Assembly: GCF_021155775.2 (NCBI RefSeq)
Contig: NC_060236.1
Location: 18,216,519 to 18,280,518 of the forward strand
Direction of reading: 5' to 3'
Length of the DNA stretch: 64,000 nucleotides
DNA from: Neodiprion pinetum
Lineage: Eukaryota; Arthropoda; Insecta; Hymenoptera; Diprionidae
The notes under the pieces were generated by a model. The model had not been told where the DNA came from, made no database searches, and saw only the letters and a program-made list of their open reading frames with translations. Below are positions 49,101-61,151 of the stretch, in pieces (the stretch's first letter is position 1; every line of letters starts with the position of its first letter). A program made the position numbers and the translations under genes.

Positions 49101-52100
49101 TCGTGTCAATGAAAAATGTTAGCTTTAGACGTAAAAAAACACACGAAATCTTTTTAATCGTTCGAAAGTATGTTTCCAAATCTTGAAGAGTTTACGAGAT
49201 TTATACGAAATTGGCAAAGCACTCGTCATGTTGGTGCATACATGACTAATTTTTATTACAGAATTCTGACAATCACTCCGCGATAAATGCATCCATCACG
49301 GTGGTTGCTATACCTGATTATAAAAAATATTTCTCAGTCTAAATGCTAAAGTAATAATATCATCTCAGTGTTATCAAATTTTTGCGAGAAAATCGTAAAT
49401 GAATGAGTTAGTGTAATTCCGACATATTTTGGTGCGCTGGATACGATAGCGTTGCCCGTTCTTTTTCCATTGGTGAAAAATGGCATGTTTTTACGACAAT
49501 TGTATTTTTAGTCCTATGATCTCCCAAACTGTTTCATAAAGTACGCTAAGAAAAATTGAAGTGTTCTTTTTCTCATCTAAAGAATGTCATACAATAGTAT
49601 CATAAAATATTATTACTTTTCAACACCTCTCCTGATGTAAGAGAAGTATTAGTTTCAGTCGAATATCACGTTTGCTAATGTTAAGGAATCTTTACGTTTT
49701 CGATCCTCTACAATTCGAAAAACAGGTTTTTATAGAAGTGTCGGTCGGTCTGCCGGCCTGTTGGTCTGTCCGAAAAAGTTCCGCAATGATTTCGAAAACA
49801 GCTCGATAAAAAAATCTATAAATTACAGATCTTCACAGCCTAAATGATTGCCATGAAAAATTTCCATATCCCTTTCAATTTGAACTTTCGGTTCTACCGG
49901 AAATTAATCGCTTTTTAATGTTTAACCGACAAACTTATACTTTTTCTTCTTCATTAAATTACTTTATGTTTTTCCAAGTTTATATTTTTATTGAAAAAAA
50001 AATGTATGAATTTTTTGTTCCGTAGAAAATTTTTTATTCTTCTAAATTTTCTTTCAATACTTTTTCATTTCATTGTCAAGTCTCGGCAGTTTCAGATTTT
50101 TCGTTTAGCCGTTTTTGCGATCATCACGGCAGATTTTCGAACAGCCCGACAGACTCTCCATTCTCATGACGATGAAAAGTATCGCGAAAAAAAAAGATTT
50201 CACGGCAGATTCTTTTTTAATTCCATCACGCCTACTAATAGCCGTAACAAAATATTTCTGACCCAAAAATTTCTTATCTCTTACGATCGTAAATATAATC
50301 GTATTTTTCCCTGTTTGAAACGTTTCATCCAAGATGATTTCAGAGTGATAAGAGTATTTTCATTCGACTTAAATAGCAGCTTGACCCTTTCAGAACCCTT
50401 GACCATTGCAGTGGTTGTGCATTTTGAAAATTCAGAACAAATGCTTCTTTCAACAGAGATTTTTGTAAAGGATGGGTTTTGACAACATTTCCAATAACTA
50501 TTTGAAAAACAACATATTGAAGACTATCCCTTCATTTGAGCATGTTTTCTAGTCGAAAAAGTGCAGCTTCAATAGTTAAAAAAAGAGATGCGTGTGGCTT
50601 TTGTTTTTATTTCTACTTTTGTAGGCTATTTAATGTCAACTCTCTTTCTGGAAAAAACATTTATGCTTCCAGGATAGCCTTAAACGTTATGAAAAAATAG
50701 ATAAGGTTGGCAACAATTAATGCAAAGATTCTGTTATGAGAAAAAAAAGATTTATTATACATATATGGTCATTAGGGAGTGCCAGAAATTATTTTTTTCA
50801 AACACGCAACAAAATTTCAGTGAATCATCTGAAATAGAATATCTCGACCAAATATGAGCTCAAAATATTGATATTTAGAGGTGCCTATTTAATTTTTTCC
50901 ATTTTGTATTTAAATAACACGTAAAAAAATCGGAATTTTGTTTTTCTTTTGTAAACTATTATAAACTATCTAAACGCAGATTCTTAAAGGAAATTTCACG
51001 CTCTATAAAAAAGTACTGAGATAAAATTTTCCTAACTCTAACCAATTAAGATATATTCGTCTGTAAACATTGAGTCATCTTGAATATCTTCTGATCAGTT
51101 AAAGTGAGGAAAATTCTATCTCAGAACTTTTAATATAGTGTGAAATTTCCCATAAGAATCTGTATTTACGTAGTTTATAAGTCGAGCCGTTTACGAGAAA
51201 ATAAATTGAAAATCCTCCTATTTTTCTAACAATAAGTGTTATTCAAATGGAAATTGGAAATAATAAAATAGGCGTCTCTAAATATCCATATTAAGAGCTC
51301 ATGTTTGGCTGAGATATTCTATTTGAGATGCTCTACCAGAATTTTGATGCGCGTTTGGGAAAATAATTATTTTTTTTCGGCACACCCTAGTGGTCATCAT
51401 ATGTGCACGTAAGAAAAACATGTAACGATATTTATTTAACATGCAGAACGCACTTGTAAAGAAATAAATGCTATTCAAGGATTATAATTAAAAGTAATAA
51501 GCTCTCGGGTTGGACACATTATTTCAATCGATTGTTTATCATTTTTCCTACTTCAATATTTTTTCCGAATCATCAATATGTTTTCGAATTATCCAATCGC
51601 TTAATTAACAATTTTCCCAACATCACAAATTATATAATAAAAGTAGTGATAGGAATATTAAATTTAAATTTTCTTCAAATCTTGCCAATGAACACTTCGT
51701 ATCCATTAGAATGGACCCACGTTTAGCTTTTAATACAGGTTAAGGAAAATTCTGACAAAGATTAGAAAGCTCATGTGAAAGATAGGGAATCGATACACGC
51801 CTAAGCAAATTTTATTCCAGCGATAGATTCAATTCAGTTTTGAAAGGGTCAAGTGGTAAACTTTGACATAAAAAACGCAAATATTGTACCCTATTATAGC
51901 ACGCATATCTATTACAATAATGTTGCGGGTTTCTTTTAGGTCACAAAGCGACATACATTTTTTTTACCGTACTTTATGAAGTGGTTTGGGAGATGATACG
52001 AGTCATAAAGTGCATTTTTCGTAAAAAATTATAAGAGACCATTATTGCAGAGCGTTGAATTCACTACAAAAATATTTATCGGACATTTATGTACATCACC

Positions 52101-55100
52101 TCGTTACTGAGCTACAAATTTCAGAATTAAACTAAAACCATTTTCGATTATTAATCGAATGGAAAATGAAAAATGGCGTTCATGAACCACTAAATGTCAA
52201 CATCAAGGGCTCAAATTTTCACTGGCATCTTATTTCCGCTTCCTACAACTATGAAACGTGTGACTTGGAATAAAAGCTTCGTAAATTTTTTTTGAACCGG
52301 TCTAGTATATGCGATATACATATACATATATATACGGCACTTTATTATCTTCATTCTTCCATCGGAGAACCAAAAACACTTTTTTACACCAGGTCCCGCC
52401 AGGTAACGTCGTCTACAGGTAAGATCATTGAGGTTGCAGGAGGGGATGAGTCTATAGACTTGAGGTGGTCATGTCCGGTTACATGCCTCAGTTTTATTTA
52501 TTAGAAATAATTTTCTTTTCGTTGTTTGTCTTGCACAAAGGAAAGTGGGAATAGAATGAACATTGTAAGGTTCGGTGGTATCTAGCTTGGAAACTATTCA
52601 TAGGAAAGGGCCGTGCCTGTGAAGGCTTTTGTTCAGAATGCCAAGATCTATAACATATCAAAAATCCAGACGATTCCACTAAAACCCAATTCCTGTAGGA
52701 TTATTGCGGGACTCAAATGGTAGCCCTGTATTGCAAACACATCGACACAACATGTTCATGATATATGAATCATCTCATGTACTGTATTAAACTTGAACTT
52801 TTCGCGAAAAAATATGCTTTTCCTGTGTTTATTAAAGATTGCTATCAAACTACGGTCAATGAATGTTCAGAATTTGAAATAATTTGGTATTACTCTAGCT
52901 GAAAATACGTGACCGAAGGTGTGATAAAATCGAGGTAAAGGCACTTTTCACATGCATGCTCATCAGGGTGGTTAAAAAAAAAAAATTTTGTCCGCTCTTA
53001 CCACTTCAGATGTTAGTGTTTGTCGCTCTTTCAGTGTTTACTTCCCATGTTAAATGAATGACCTGTTAAATTTGAGGGGTGGGGTGCAAAAATGCGAAAG
53101 ACTAAAAAGTCGACGGGACGAAATCCCGAAAATTAAACTGCCGACAGTTAAAAACGTAGAAAGACCAAAAATACGAAAAGACGACTTGTAGAAGGATAAA
53201 AATTGAGAACGCAAAAATGTATAAATAAATGTATACTAACATTTTTTTTTTTTTCTTTTGAGAACGAGAATTTTGACCCCCACCCGACTTAAGCTGGAGA
53301 GCTCATCTGTTGGGAGGACTTTTTTCTATCAAGCACTAACATTTGAGGGGGTAAGAGCAGAAAAGGTTTTTTTTTAACCACCCTAATGGTCGTACAGTTA
53401 CATCCGAAACGCATTAAAGTTATAACATTTGAATTCTCGAGTCACTTCTGACTACAAGTCAACGCAATCGCGGATGGAATGCAAGTTTCGTTGTTAGAAA
53501 AAAATCTAAAACCTGTCGAGTAAGCATGAGGTCTGATTCGCAGCGCCCTCTTATTCGACATTACTCCAGACCTCGCTGTAAACGAAGGGAATTGTGACAC
53601 AGAGCCAGAAACAATTCAGTTTACCTGGAAAATTGGGCCACTGATGAGCAAAACTGACCCCTACACGAATAAAAGAGCAGAGGAATGCTATAAACAGCAG
53701 GAATCGGTGAGAAACGGACCGGAAGTGAATTTGACAGAAGTCTACGGAACTTACAAAGAGTGCAAGGTGAGATTAAGTATGCCTTCGATACCTGGTTTTT
53801 ACATAATACAATACAATAGCACGATTACTTATCTTATACGTACATGCGATACTGGAATGACTGGTAATTATATTACCTGTAACAGTAAATTTAACCCTTG
53901 AAGTAAACTTTGTTGACAGAACTACTTCGGCACCTTTACAACGTCCATCAAAGATAGCGTGAAAAAAATTTTCGGAACGGATTATGATCGATCGGAGCGA
54001 ATCGGGGTTGACGTTGAGAAGCTGATTGAACTTTTCCTTGTGCCGGCATGTATCTCATTTTTTGATTCCATACGTGTGCAATGATCGTCTATAATATGTC
54101 ATCTATAACGGTGATTCTGCATTGCAGGAGATGGATGAAGATGAAATCCGTAAGGCCTACGCAACCAAGAATTATAACCTGAAGGGTGACCTCTCTGTCA
54201 GATTGGCACGTGATCAATCGCCATTCGTAAGTAAATTACAGAGAATTCTACACATTGCAGCAGAGGAAAAAAATAAGAATCCGATGATATATCGAAGAAT
54301 TTCATCAAACATCGTTACTCTTGTAGCTTGATTTCAAGAAACTACTACCACCTCGAGCAAATGTGGAAAGAAAACTCTGGCATGGTTATCTTCCTGAAGA
54401 CCTTACTCGAGCTGTAAAGAATGTCGCCTTTCGAAGCCATCAGATTGGTGACGAAACGTGGATAAATGATGCTCTCCTCGCAATTTACGCTCACGATGTC
54501 TATCACGAGGTAAGTTTCGTCATTTGATGAGGGGCCGTTGGAGATCGAAATGCTTGGGGTGAAGAGTCTGTATCGTGATGATTCAAAACTATTATCTCGT
54601 GTTTGATAGCTTGAAGTCATAAGCGCCAAAATGTGATTTTTCGAACGAAGGGTCACCTCGTGTTTTTTCACTGATTCCGACAAAAATTATGAACAAATCC
54701 ATGAACAAGTTAGAGTCAATGATCCGAAAACTCGAAAGCAAAAGGTTGTCTATAGGCCAATAGAGTGTGCTGTGTAGTAGATCCACCAGACAATAATTTG
54801 TTGTTACCTTTATCGCTTTGTTTTTATGAATAATATATTCATATAAGTAAATATGCTTATTAAACATTTTTAGTGAAACCATTATGAAAACTTCTCAACA
54901 TAATTCGATCTATTCATTTACATAATATCGCTTATGGACTACTGTGATTGGTTCGCATTATTCGTCCTTTCAGAACGGGCCAATAGTCCTGTGCACCAGC
55001 TCTTACGACCATTTGTCAATAACTTATCAATTTTTCAATATCAACATTTTTGATAATACTCTTCAAATTTCGCCGAATTATAACGAAAAATAAGCGGCTT

Positions 55101-58100
55101 TATAAATAAGCCTATAATTTAATCTAATTTAATATTTAAAAATAAGCCCTCGAACTTTCCGTCCTCACACTGCAGGTTCCAAGTTCACAGAAAAAAAAAT
55201 AGTAATATCCAGTTCGAATTTCTAACTACATATTCAGATTTGTGATTAACGATTTAAAAGACCTCAGATACCATTACATGAAAATATGACGATTTTTTAT
55301 TTTTAACCACTATAACGGATCCACCGTCACAAATTTTGGAAGTCTGAGCTCGGATTCGTTATCAATGACCCAAAAGATCTCCACCTACTAATTTCTACCG
55401 AAATCCGAATATTTCTAGATTTTTTTCTACCATATTGGTTCCACAATTTTGGATTTCGTAAATCTGACCTCAGATTCGTGATCAGCCACCCAACAAACCT
55501 TACGGTACCAATTTTCAATAGAATCTATTTATTCATTTTCGAGACATCATTTGTATTTTATATTTTGGAATTTTCTTACTTAAACAATCCGACTAGTAAA
55601 ACGATCAAAGCCAAAATTTAATTAGCTCGAAGTTTGGAGAAGCCGCGTCGACTGGGCCAAACTAATTGAAATCCGGTAACTCGCTCTCGAGATATCGTCG
55701 GACGAAATAACTGATCACACAGATGCATACATAAAAACATACATCCACACATATGTACGTCCATCCGAAAATGGTTGCATGTCTTTCTCTATATCTCGTA
55801 AAGTCGAGATCTATTGAAAACTCAATTTTTTGTTTTCGGGGTAATTCCAATTACTTCCTTTCTTATCTGAGAACAAGGAAACGGGAAGTTCAAAAATTTA
55901 TACCACCTTTCCTCTTCACGAACACTAAAAGCTCGTCTAATTTTAAGCCTACGACCTTAAGTAATTAGAAACGCGATGTAATATTAGTTTGGACTTGAAA
56001 CCAACTTATTTAGTACAATTTCCGGAATTGGTTTTTTTTCTCGCAGTTTGTTGCTCCGCGCCACGATGTCGAAAATTACTGCAAGCGACTAGCAACTAAC
56101 CTGATGAAGACGCATGCATCCAGTTTATACATGTCATCATTCAAAAGCGAGGAACTCAAGGTCATGAACAGAACGGTAAGCGAATAAAGCCTTCGAATTC
56201 TGCGACGTTCCAAGTATATAATTCACGATGCATCGATCTGATTGTGAACCACGATTGTTGTTGTGGCTTCAGGTGACCGAAATGTTTGAAAAATTAAGGA
56301 ATACATTGGAGTCGAATGTGTCGAAACAGAAGTGGATTGGGAAGAAGAGCAAAGAGGCAATTTTGAAGAAAATCGCAAGACTCTCAATCGTGACACCCGC
56401 CCACCGAACCGATTATCATAAATCAAACGACAATGAGGTACGCAACATCAAACCGCAGACACCTTCCTTCGGATTGCGGGCTAGAACGGATTGTTTAAAC
56501 CACAGACGTTATATTTTCTTCACAGATCGAACTCACAGGCGATTTTTTCAACGACACAATGGCGCTGCGGAAGATGTACAGAACGTCCATGTACCAGATG
56601 CTGGATAAACGGCCAAGCGAAGAAATGTATGCGTTTGCTTGGTTGACGATCATTTTTACGGTCCCCGCGATACGAAATCGATGATCAGTTTCGCAGGGAA
56701 TATAAATTGTCCCGATCGGTCCGCATTGGTCTGAAAGTCGATTTTCGATTCACAGATGGACGTACTTCGCCCAACCGTACGACGCGTCGACTTCATCTAT
56801 ATACGAGCTCGAGAAAATAATTATACCGTTCGGAGCTGTAGATTGGCGCTTTTTGGACCGTTCCTACACCACCTCAACGCAGCATTTGGGGCTAGCTACT
56901 CTTGGAACGCTTATCGCCAATGAAATTGCTCATCATTTTGACTTCACAGGTACGTGACGCGTCATGAGTACACTAAAAAAATGCTAGAGTCAAAACAACT
57001 ACGTGATATACCTATGTGTACATAGAACGACTGTAGTTGGGGGAAATATTAAATACAACTTCCCTCGCTGCAACACTAGATAATTGAATGACGATATCAA
57101 CTTCAAGAATATAGCGAAAGAAATCATTTATGGCAACTGTGTTCTTCGTTGGTAGCGACTGCTATGAAGTTACCGTTGGTTTCACGCATGGCGCTGCGTT
57201 GTAAGTATAACGTTCGGTGTGATTGTCATGAAAATAACGCATAGTTGCTTTAACACGTATAACCCACCATGTGTATGAACAGTTAACCATACTGTAATTT
57301 CACACGCAACGAAAACGTTAACGATTCTCTGTAGTTGAACGAACCAGCGCGAACGAGTTACGCGAACGGCGCTTGAGTTCGATTCAATATGAAAATAGAT
57401 GCCATAATTATGGAAATTATGTAAGTCTCCTTTTCATATACGTAGAGATGAGTATCGTTTAATAAACCAAATCGTTTTATTGGAAAATTGTTCGTTCGAT
57501 CATCATTTTATGAAAATAAATCGCGACCGATCCGCGTAAAGAAGGATGTACCTGCGGTTAATTGACATTGTTTTAACTAAATGTTCTGTCGTCATTAAAG
57601 AATATAGTCATCCGTGGAGTCCCAGATTCGAACACAGGCTTATGGAGATAGACTGTGCGGTGTTACGGGGCCGCTTAAGACCTATGTGAATCTGTCACAC
57701 GACTGTGGAAAAAAACATTTGAAAAACTAATATCAATTGTACTTCGTTGGTGCCCGCTTGTATCACCATTTTTTTCATTTATACTTTGACTCAACAAAAC
57801 ATGGAGTCGTTTCTTTGATTTTTAGGAAAGCTAACTTTTCTGTTTGCAAAGATAGTCGGATTCTTTCAACGGGGATAGCTTCAGAGTCGTTTCTATAGAT
57901 TTCTACCACCTTTCTTTTTGTTGTACTTCGACCCGAGTCACCGGTTAGAGTGATAGGGCCAACTCTCGCTCCCCCTCTCTCTCTCACTCTCTGAATACGG
58001 CTTACGGCTTCAGCTTGGTGAACAGAGCGCGCAGTCTATCTCTGTAAGTCCACGGGTTGGCGTCCCGAACAAAATTGTGCGTACGGCGTTTTTTCGGGAT

Positions 58101-61100
58101 TTAAGATAAAAATTAGCTTTTCCCGATTTGCGATCAATTGTAAGTAATTGACGTGTCAGAAAGATGTGCCTAATGGCCGTAATCAGGCTACATATTTGAA
58201 TTTTATTTGTGGATTAGAACTACTCCAAAAGATTACATGCTCGTGTTTAGTTATTAAATCTATCGCATATGCTCCTGACAACTATATAAGGTGTCTCAAA
58301 ACTCGCGCAAGGAGTAATTTTGGTGGAAAACCCTGCTTTATAGTGACAAATAGTCGATTTTTTATTGATCCATAAAGTATACAGAACAGAGTTGTGTATG
58401 CAATAGCATTGCTGGCACATACGCGCTCTTTTTTTGAAATTTTTCTGCATTACCGTTTTGCGTAAGTATGGCTGAATTTCGCTGACACAGCGCTCAATTT
58501 CTTCCTCAAAGGTACGAGTCCTTCAACGACAGCCAGAGTGTTTAAGATGACTAATTGATCCAGTCGATCTACATTTTTAATTAATCTCCTCACATTTGAT
58601 GAACTTAAATCACTATTCCGACCAGATTTTGTGCAAAAATTGCAAACTGTCGTTGTCAAGCCTTCATTATTTTTAAATTATTGCTTAACAATGAGAACGC
58701 GTTTTTATTTCGAGTATCGCCCTATTTTTAATAACCCCGAACTGTCAGCTGTCACGCTGTATTTTGATTTTTGGTGGCAACACTTTACCGCACAAATTTC
58801 GCGAAATTTAAATCTTGCGCGAATTTTGGGACACCCTACATACAAATGTTAAACTTATCCACGTAACGAGTTCAATTCTTGGGCGGAAGAACACCATAAC
58901 CACCCCATCACTTGTGACCGGATGACAACAACAGTAATCGACATAACGATATATTATGATTGGTTTTGCCAGACGTAACAATCCTTACGAGCATCCTAAT
59001 GTAGTATCAAAATATGTAATTTTGTAATACGAGCGAGTAAATTTGATATGGCAATCACAGCAAATAAATTATGCCAAAGAAGTTTCGTAGTAAAACCGTT
59101 TAGTCAACGTAACTGTATGATTATCGTTGGCGATGTAGATGATAATACCTGATGTTACTACATTTTTTATAGTTAGTATAACAATAGAACATTGAAGGAC
59201 CGGGAGTGCATCAGATTTTTTAGTTATTTCATATTTGCCAAAACTATAAATTTTTTCAGTATACTTGACTGAAATGTGATGGGAAATTGGGCAGGGGGAA
59301 GCTAAATTGAAACTTATATTTGCCGAAAGCTGGATCGTGCAACCTTTACGCTATTGTTTTTTAATTATTCATACAATAACGGTAATTATGTATAATAATG
59401 CCTCGAGTAGGGACGTGCGGATACCAGAATTCTTCAGCTCTGATCGGGAAAAATCTATCAGTTTCGGGTCGGATTCCCGAAAATCTCGGCATTCCCGAAA
59501 ATATTAATGTTTACAAAGATAGCTAGATCATTGACGTGGGATCCGTGAATTAGTGACAGAAGACAAGAGCGAGTGAATCGGCATCATGATTGAAGATAGT
59601 CGATGATTAATACACAATAAAAGATATACTTTATTTGAGCGAGATATGTGCGAACTGTGTCGCGAGAGATCAGACAGACAACTCAGATTTGATGAAAGCT
59701 GAGAGAATACATATGACGATATACATAGGAGATATTGAGACAGTTATTAATCTCTTTTCAGGCATACATTACCTGAACGGTTGGAAAAGTAGGAAAGTGG
59801 CGCCTGTTTTCTGCTCTAACACGGAGGATGATATAGCTTACAGAAACGACTACAAAAACCATTACCAAAATTTGAGGGGAAAAATGGACTCCATCTTCCT
59901 GCCATCGACTTCTCAAAATATTCATTACAGCGTAAGCCACAGACGTTCAGCATTGTCCGTTTTATTCATTAGTTAGACAAATCAAATATGGGGACGTAGT
60001 AAAATAATTTTTTTTGCATTTCTCAAAATGTATTCTCTGAGCAAAGTTTGAATGACTCTGGTAAATCGTCAATAAAGTATGATAAATCCCGACTGACTAA
60101 TTGCTAAAGTTGTGGATGATTTCAAAAAATTGTACCAAATCAGTTTTATGTAACAAGTCGTTCGTTAAAGTCTTTATCGAATTCACATCGGACGCATACT
60201 GTAAATGTTCTATAACTCGCCGGCACGAGTAAATGGATAGAATTGATTTTTTCAGTACGCTCAATAATTATAATTTTGCTCGGATGCCCTAAGCGAGTGC
60301 CTTGTAGAATTCAATTCAATTTCGCTGGACTGTTGATTTGGTCAAACGAGTGTCATTACGCATGTAATAAGTAAAATGTCATAATTCAAAACATCATGTA
60401 TTTTGTCATTGTAACCCCAATTTTTAATCTCATAAATAAAACCAGAATAAACTGTCTGGAATTGACTGAATTTGCAGATATCCGACCTCAGTCTCAATGA
60501 GAGATTCTCAGACGACGCCGGCCTGCGACTCGCCTACGATACGATGTTAAACTTACCCGCGGAAGCTAAAATACCATTGCCCTGGCTTTCGAACTCGGAA
60601 TCCAACGAGATACAACAATTTTTCTTGGCCTATGCTCAGGTGCCTACCTAATTGACACTTGTGATACTTTTTTTTTATGCATGTGTTCGCTGTTCGTTGT
60701 ATGTTAAACGTCTAAGTTAGTCTAACGGGAAATGGTTAAGCTCCAACGGATGCTGAATACTGTATTCTCATAGAGAAATCACAGTACGTGCTGACAGAGG
60801 AACCGAGCAGTTGGTAAAGAGCAAAGATCATAGATCATTTTCGACTGATACGCACTACGCTTTTCATTGTTAAGCCTACCACTTGACTGCTCGTAATTGT
60901 TGTTCCAATATTTACAGATGCATTGCACAAAGAAGCCTCTCACAACATCCTTCAGATCGTTCTACGAAGACGAAAACTTGCCAAGCCGACTACGGATTGC
61001 GATAACTGCCGCCAACAACGAAGCCCTTGGAGAAGCCTGGCAGTGCAAAACGGGAACCAAAGTCCGCCCTGAGGAAAAAACATATAATTTTCCTCACCTC

Positions 61101-61151
61101 GACGGTATAGACTTCGGTCGTGATACCGAACCACTCCCACCTAATCAATGA
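40179..61151 (+). CDS. Neprilysin-like (M13) membrane pseudopeptidase with mucin-like repeat stalk, 43 exons
   Basis: This is a type II membrane protein with a short cytosolic tail, one span (IFIVKLILFLVLCAIIITL, residues about 28-46), a Thr-rich stalk and an M13 ectodomain. Exons are 40179-40376, 42808-42911, 27 array exons of 63 nt (43023-43085, then every 174 bp to 47547-47609), 47765-47961, 48626-48730, 48820-48931, 53544-53766, 53920-54039, 54128-54226, 54327-54509, 56047-56175, 56273-56437, 56526-56626, 56756-56949, 59762-59931, 60478-60639 and 60918-61151. All phases agree: 1398 residues if every array exon is used. M13 landmarks are SSDACDDFYEYACGEF, SFLDYYESC, ANEIAHHFDF, NERFSDDAGLRLAYDTM and AQMHCTKKP. 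Catalysis looks lost: HExxH is NEIAH, NAxY is DAST and the late His is Asn. The terminal CxxW is absent. Inactive neprilysin-like proteins are known in insects. The donor at 54039 (CTT then GTGCCG) is weak. Confidence 0.88.
40377..42807 (+). other. Intron 1 of the neprilysin-like gene, no gene seen
   Basis: 2.4 kb of AT-rich intron between the transmembrane exon and the first stalk exon. Frames at 40586-40798 and 42277-42610 have no coding character. No MITE or RNA gene is recognised. Confidence 0.55.
42808..47609 (+). repeat. Array of 27 complete exon-intron cassettes, exact 174-bp period, encoding a mucin-like stalk
   Basis: A founder-like exon (42808-42911) shares its last 47 nt with the unit. 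Then come 27 units whose exon starts fall at 43023 + 174n up to 47547, with no indel in 4.5 kb. Each unit holds an acceptor (GTTAACAG, or GTTAATAG in several), a 63-nt exon, a donor (AC then GTGAGTTACC) and a 111-bp intron with CTAAC about 35 nt before the acceptor. Each exon enters and leaves in phase 2 and encodes 21 residues with core RQETTTTETPDTSPL, nine of 21 being Thr or Ser. Variants include PATLPL, PSTL-type ends, ETPD to DTPD and VWGES for AGGES; none breaks frame. Units at 44067-44589 and 44589-45111 repeat the same three variants in order, a 522-bp higher-order repeat. The edge introns are the most diverged. Confidence 0.95.
47610..47764 (+). other. Terminal intron of the array, decayed unit copy
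   Basis: Begins as a diverged copy of the unit intron (GTGAGTTACCTCATGTATTC). After a possible decayed acceptor (TCTTGTAG at about 47713-47720) it runs on to the true acceptor TTTCAG at 47764. Using the first acceptor would break the frame, so the second is chosen. Confidence 0.7.
50773..51389. mobile_element. 617-bp hairpin MITE with TA target site
   Basis: The left end is TAGGGAGTGCCAGAAATTAT and the right end on the minus strand is TAGGGTGTGCCGAAAAAAAA. The arms stay alignable for about 300 bp each, for instance AGAATATCTCGACCAAATAT against AGAATATCTCAGCCAAACAT, so the whole element can fold on itself. TA flanks fit the Tc1/mariner group. It has no ORF. Confidence 0.75.
52964..53385. mobile_element. 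MITE with GGGTGGTTAAAAA inverted ends
   Basis: The left end is CAGGGTGGTTAAAAAAAAAA and the right end on the minus strand is TAGGGTGGTTAAAAAAAAAC. Arms continue through CGCTCTTACCAC or TGCTCTTACCCC and ATGTTAGTG. The left flank reads CA where TA is expected. The interior is a run of short A-rich words. Like the element at 50773, the TAGGGTG tip suggests a Tc1/mariner-type MITE. Confidence 0.7.
54510..56046 (+). other. Intron of the neprilysin-like gene with a degenerate tandem repeat
   Basis: 1.5 kb. At about 55215-55545 three diverged copies of a unit of about 115 bp occur, recognisable by CAGATTTGTGATTAACGA, CGGATTCGTTATCAATGACC and CAGATTCGTGATCAGCCACC. From about 55600 to 55870 the sequence has a further dispersed-repeat look (GAGATATCGTCGGACGAAAT). 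No coding signal is seen. Confidence 0.55.
56756..56949 (+). other. Exon carrying the degenerate zinc-binding site
   Basis: This exon encodes the segment equivalent to the M13 active-site region. The fold landmarks remain (IIIPFGAVDW, HLGLATLGTLI). The substrate-binding NAxY is DAST, and the zinc motif HExxH is NEIAH, losing the first zinc-ligand His. Entry phase is 2 and exit phase 1; the donor is GTACGT. Confidence 0.85.
56950..59761 (+). other. Intron of the neprilysin-like gene with one MITE
   Basis: 2.8 kb with a mariner-type element at 58287-58838. A CT-rich run lies at about 57965-57990. No other gene or RNA gene is recognised. Confidence 0.55.
58287..58838. mobile_element. MITE or decayed Tc1/mariner-type element with TA ends
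   Basis: The left end is TAAGGTGTCTCAAAACTCGC and the right end on the minus strand is TAGGGTGTCCCAAAATTCGC, both followed by GCAAG. A minus-strand frame (58450-58659) includes SGRNSDLSSSNVRRLIK, faintly like the helix-turn-helix of Tc1-type transposases. That likeness is weak. No DDE core remains. Confidence 0.65.

Larger units (their letters stand above)
48932..53543 (+). other. Long intron of the neprilysin-like gene with two MITEs
   Basis: 4.6 kb between the exons ending LLERN and starting ALLFDITPD. It contains hairpin elements at 50773-51389 and 52964-53385. A repeat-like stretch near 49735-49790 has GGTCGG and CTGCCGGCCTG words. The 163-codon frame at 49991-50482 is Phe/Arg-rich, has no domain and is not supported as a gene. 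Confidence 0.6.

Noticed and set aside
49991..50482. 163-codon plus-strand ORF
   Set aside because: Phe/Arg/Ile-rich translation of AT-rich intron, no domain, no splice need, antisense frame also open; lies within an intron.
54040..54048. Donor at GCAT then GTATCTC for the exon starting 53920
   Set aside because: It ends in phase 1 and creates a stop at the join; the weaker GTGCCG donor at 54039 keeps frame with the next exon.
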